Below, piece after piece: positions 61,787-64,000 of a stretch of DNA of 64,000 bases. Numbering within the stretch: the first letter of the stretch is position 1; every line of letters begins with the position of its first letter. Below the pieces are notes generated by a model. That model saw only the letters and a list, made by a program, of their open reading frames with translations, was not told where the DNA came from and did not search any database. The stretch is from Thermococcaceae archaeon (GTDB lineage Archaea; Methanobacteriota_B; Thermococci; Thermococcales; Thermococcaceae). The DNA is taken from the NCBI GenBank assembly GCA_030156945.1, contig JASGLT010000001.1, positions 62,001 to 126,000 on the forward strand, written 5' to 3'. The position numbers and the translations under genes are program-made.

Positions 61787-62297
61787 TTTCCTCACCTTGG
61801 TTTTTGAATTCTAGGGTGAAGTCTAGTATGTGTAGTCCTAGTAGTGCTAGAGCTTGAAGCCCATAAATTGTGCGATAGTAGAGGACGAGAGTGAGGGGGA
61901 GGATAATCATTAAGAGCACGGGTCTCTTAAGATCCTCCTTCAGCTTAAAATCATAAGCTAAATCACTAATAAACCTCAACACCCTATCCATGTAAAACAA
62001 AGGCAAAAACATCCACAAAAACCACAAAAGTGCAAAAGACTTTCCCAAAACTAAGATCAACGCGGCTATTGCGAGCCATATTGGGAAGAATAGTTTTGCC
62101 TCGAACTTGAACTTCTCTTTTTCAATCTCTTTATTAAACCACGCGCTCATAAGAGTGAATACTACAGAATAATACAAGTTAAGATGAACTATAGGGTATG
62201 CATTCGAAGAATAATTATCCCCCGTAATGAACACTAAAATAAGAGAAACAAGACCAGCCAGAGTCATGGCAATTCGAAGTACTTCTCTAACCTGCAT
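61779..62297 (-). CDS. Hypothetical membrane protein
   Basis: 172 residues, five membrane segments with aromatic-rich helices and a middle basic loop (NKEIEKEKFKFEAKL). AT-rich codon use compared with the hydrogenase genes. No family recognised. It lies in a same-strand run with the genes at 61463 and 62302, separated by a few bases, so all are likely cotranscribed. The ATG follows GGAGGGTAG. Confidence 0.55.
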   Translation of the reverse strand: MQVREVLRIAMTLAGLVSLILVFITGDNYSSNAYPIVHLNLYYSVVFTLMSAWFNKEIEKEKFKFEAKLFFPIWLAIAALILVLGKSFALLWFLWMFLPLFYMDRVLRFISDLAYDFKLKEDLKRPVLLMIILPLTLVLYYRTIYGLQALALLGLHILDFTLEFKNQGEENE

Positions 62298-62301
62298 GGC
62301 A

Positions 62302-63204
62302 CTACCCTCCTACGACATCATTATTGTCAAATCCTGAGTCTGGATCTGGAGCAAAAAGCCAGTCGTAGATGTCCACTCCTATCAATAAGACAGTAAACGC
62401 TATGCCCCCAAATTTTGCTACTTTACTCCCAGCCTTTAACATGAGTAACCCTGCTGCCACATATTTCTCTGCCTCAATGTCGTTTTTAATATAACTAACG
62501 AAAGCTTTAGCCTCTTCCACGACTCCTTTATCTTTAACCACAAGATCCTCACTTATCACGTCATCTTCAAAGACGAACTTAATTTTATATATGTAACCCC
62601 CAAGTTGCTCCTTATATGAGGCATCTAATGGATCCAACGGATCCTTTCCAAAGTACCAGTTGGCGAAATCGTCATAAAGTATAATCCTCACTTGGATTGT
62701 GTCTGAGGGAGTTAAAGTATAACTTTTGCTATCCATGATAACACTTTTCACGCTGGATGTTCCTTCTTCCCAAACCTTCTTTCCACCGAACCATATCTGA
62801 CGAAGTTCAAGGGAATTAACAGAAATTTGAGGATTCCACGAAGCAACACACGTAATGGGCTCCCCGGGATACACCTCTTTTGTGCAGTCTAAATTCGGAG
62901 AAACAATCTTTCCAACAACTTCCACAGTCACTTCCGCCCAGTGTTCTTCTCCTGCACCGTTCGGTTCACCATCATAATTGTCGAGGAAGAGTTTGAACGT
63001 GTGGTTGCCAACACCCTGGATAGTGTAACTGAAACTAACGTTCCTCCCGCCATTCGCTGGAACTCTACCCTCAAAACCATCAAAATTCCGAACCTGTGAG
63101 GTTGAGTATACCATCACATCTCCCTCAAAAACCGAGTTGAGAGAACTGAGGGCAACACTCTTATTCGGACTGTCAGCAGGGGATATCCGATGATACATCC
63201 ACAA
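62302..63204 (-). CDS. Ig-like surface-type protein without signal peptide
   Basis: About 300 residues: beta-rich Ig/CARDB-like domains (VFEGDVMVYSTSQVRNFDGFEG, GRNVSFSYTIQGVGNHTFKLFLDNY; second unit SPNLDCTKEVYPGEPITCVASWN with a cysteine pair) and a single membrane helix near the C-terminus (FGGIAFTVLLIGVDIYDWLF). A secreted fold without a signal peptide implies loss of the 5' end or a frameshift near 63200, where it overlaps the preceding gene. The start (TTG 63204, five bases after GGTGA, or ATG 63198) is uncertain. Confidence 0.5.
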   Translation of the reverse strand: MWMYHRISPADSPNKSVALSSLNSVFEGDVMVYSTSQVRNFDGFEGRVPANGGRNVSFSYTIQGVGNHTFKLFLDNYDGEPNGAGEEHWAEVTVEVVGKIVSPNLDCTKEVYPGEPITCVASWNPQISVNSLELRQIWFGGKKVWEEGTSSVKSVIMDSKSYTLTPSDTIQVRIILYDDFANWYFGKDPLDPLDASYKEQLGGYIYKIKFVFEDDVISEDLVVKDKGVVEEAKAFVSYIKNDIEAEKYVAAGLLMLKAGSKVAKFGGIAFTVLLIGVDIYDWLFAPDPDSGFDNNDVVGG

Positions 63205-63565
63205 TATCCTCACCCCTCTCATCTCCCCCAGAGACACCGCCCCTTGCCCACTTCATATAATAACTCCTGAGAAGGTAAGCATAAACCCCAGCCCAGATGA
63301 TATTGTCCAAATAAGTCCTGAGACCGGGATTCATGCTGTCGACAACAAGGCCCAAATACATGATGATAAACGCTGAAGCCACCACTGGGGCAGGCATCTG
63401 TCTGGTTTTAAACACCCACCACACAGTAAAACTCCAAAGCAAAAGCAGAGAAATCTGAAGAACAAAAGAAAAATCAAAGTACCAATAGTAGATATTAACG
63501 AAACTCTCCCATGATAATAACAAAAGGGGGAGCAAGAGGAGCACTTTAAATGTGAAGCTACCCAT
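63173..63565 (-). CDS. Hypothetical membrane protein
   Basis: 130 residues with four membrane segments (about residues 5-20, 30-52, 60-78, 85-100) and a short charged C-terminus ending DIPC. No family recognised. The 3' end overlaps the start region of the Ig-like gene by about 30 bases in a different frame. Aromatic-rich and AT-rich like its neighbours. Confidence 0.5.
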   Translation of the reverse strand: MGSFTFKVLLLLPLLLLSWESFVNIYYWYFDFSFVLQISLLLLWSFTVWWVFKTRQMPAPVVASAFIIMYLGLVVDSMNPGLRTYLDNIIWAGVYAYLLRSYYMKWARGGVSGGDERGEDIVDVSSDIPC

Positions 63566-63571
63566 TAGGCA

Positions 63572-64000
63572 TCACCCCCAGAAGCTCTTTACGAATTCCC
63601 ACAGCTTGTCTCCTGACTTAGATATCAATATTATTGTCACTATGATTTTTATTACGTTTTTGCCAAAGTTTTTCAGCCTTTGAACTCTCATGTCATGGTC
63701 GTATTTCTCCTGAGCACTTCCAGTGTAGAATAACGTTGTAGACGCTTTTAGAGCTTTATTGTTAAAGATAACGCCGTCGTTCTCATCAAAAACATCAAAC
63801 CTGAGAATGATGCTGTATTCTGTATCCCAATAAGCAATCTGATATATTGTGTACGTATTGATATTGCCCCGGACTGTCGAGGACAATAAGTCATGATTGT
63901 CGGAGAGGCCAAAATGGGAAGCAAACCCATCATCCACCTTGCCGAGGTTTATCGGAATTTCCCGGGACGAGTGTGGGGGCACTTCTTTAAATGTGCTTAG
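63572..64000 (-). CDS. Surface-type protein, C-terminal part (runs off the window)
   Basis: The minus-strand frame is open to the right edge, so this is the 3' end of a longer gene. The visible 142 residues contain an Ig-like fold piece (PPHSSREIPINLGKVDDG, INTYTIYQIAYWDTEYSIILRFDVFDE), followed by one membrane helix (NVIKIIVTIILISKSGD) near the C-terminus, an arrangement of a C-terminally anchored extracellular protein. A GTG at 63982 could be mistaken for a start, but the frame and the coding character continue upstream. Confidence 0.5.
   Translation of the reverse strand, partial: LSTFKEVPPHSSREIPINLGKVDDGFASHFGLSDNHDLLSSTVRGNINTYTIYQIAYWDTEYSIILRFDVFDENDGVIFNNKALKASTTLFYTGSAQEKYDHDMRVQRLKNFGKNVIKIIVTIILISKSGDKLWEFVKSFWG

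Overview
The window is chromosomal DNA from a hyperthermophilic euryarchaeon of the Thermococcales, most likely a Thermococcus close in gene order to T. kodakarensis. The evidence is a complete membrane-bound hydrogenase operon (mbhA-N), a cytosolic NADP sulfhydrogenase operon, a CGP-CTERM surface protein, an archaeal ornithine aminotransferase next to thioredoxin reductase, DeoC and enolase in the order known from that genus, GGTGA-type ribosome binding sites, and TATA boxes of the TTTATA type about 25 bases before short leaders. I found no rRNA, tRNA, CRISPR array or intact transposon.

Layout. 1-870: 5' end of a lipoate-protein ligase gene, a clear box C/D guide RNA, and a hairpin-rich non-coding stretch. 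0.9-9.6 kb: signal peptidase, DUF531, an alpha-helical repeat protein with an M19 dipeptidase, a KaiC-like ATPase, a methyltransferase, an S9 peptidase, a kinase-like protein and a stand-alone RAM domain. 9.7-15.6 kb: two ABC-2 type permeases and a DppBC-like permease pair, both without ATPases. 15.8-24.8 kb: PiT phosphate transporter with its DUF47 partner, a lipoprotein phosphoesterase, a small secreted protein with its own signal peptidase, a tRNA methylthiotransferase, a TRAM protein, a hydrogenase maturation protease and a broken vapBC pair. 24.8-37.5 kb is the energy core: the sulfhydrogenase operon (hydBGDA, minus) and the mbh operon (plus) diverge from one 305-base region that carries two facing SurR-type elements. 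Ferredoxin electrons are turned into hydrogen and an ion gradient by Mbh, while the sulfhydrogenase exchanges electrons between hydrogen and NADP. 37.5-48.6 kb: tandem ferritin-like proteins, a THUMP protein, a Cdc6-like ATPase, thioredoxin reductase, ornithine aminotransferase with three stacked palindromes, an ECF S component, deoC with a downstream DUF1884 (family 4 A-domain encapsulin) gene, a cysteine-cluster surface protein and enolase. 48.5-54.9 kb: PadR regulator and divergent RND exporter, a second toxin-antitoxin pair with a frameshifted toxin, then a truncated copy of a radical SAM 5' end followed by a hairpin-rich spacer and the intact lipoyl synthase subunit gene (LipS1 type). 55-60.8 kb: Lrp regulators, ITPase, an adenosine-specific kinase, a SPASM protein without a radical SAM cluster, and MoaE/MoeB/MoaD sulfur-carrier genes. 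60.8-64 kb: an AT-rich accessory island of small membrane and Ig-like surface proteins with decayed fragments.

The most interesting items are the deoC-encapsulin pair, the shared SurR-controlled hydrogenase regulatory region, a 58-codon open frame inserted between the antiporter and hydrogenase modules of the mbh operon, the dual-guide C/D RNA, and the duplicated radical SAM start with its palindromic spacer, which has relatives elsewhere in the window. All family names come from recognition of motifs by eye; no search was run.
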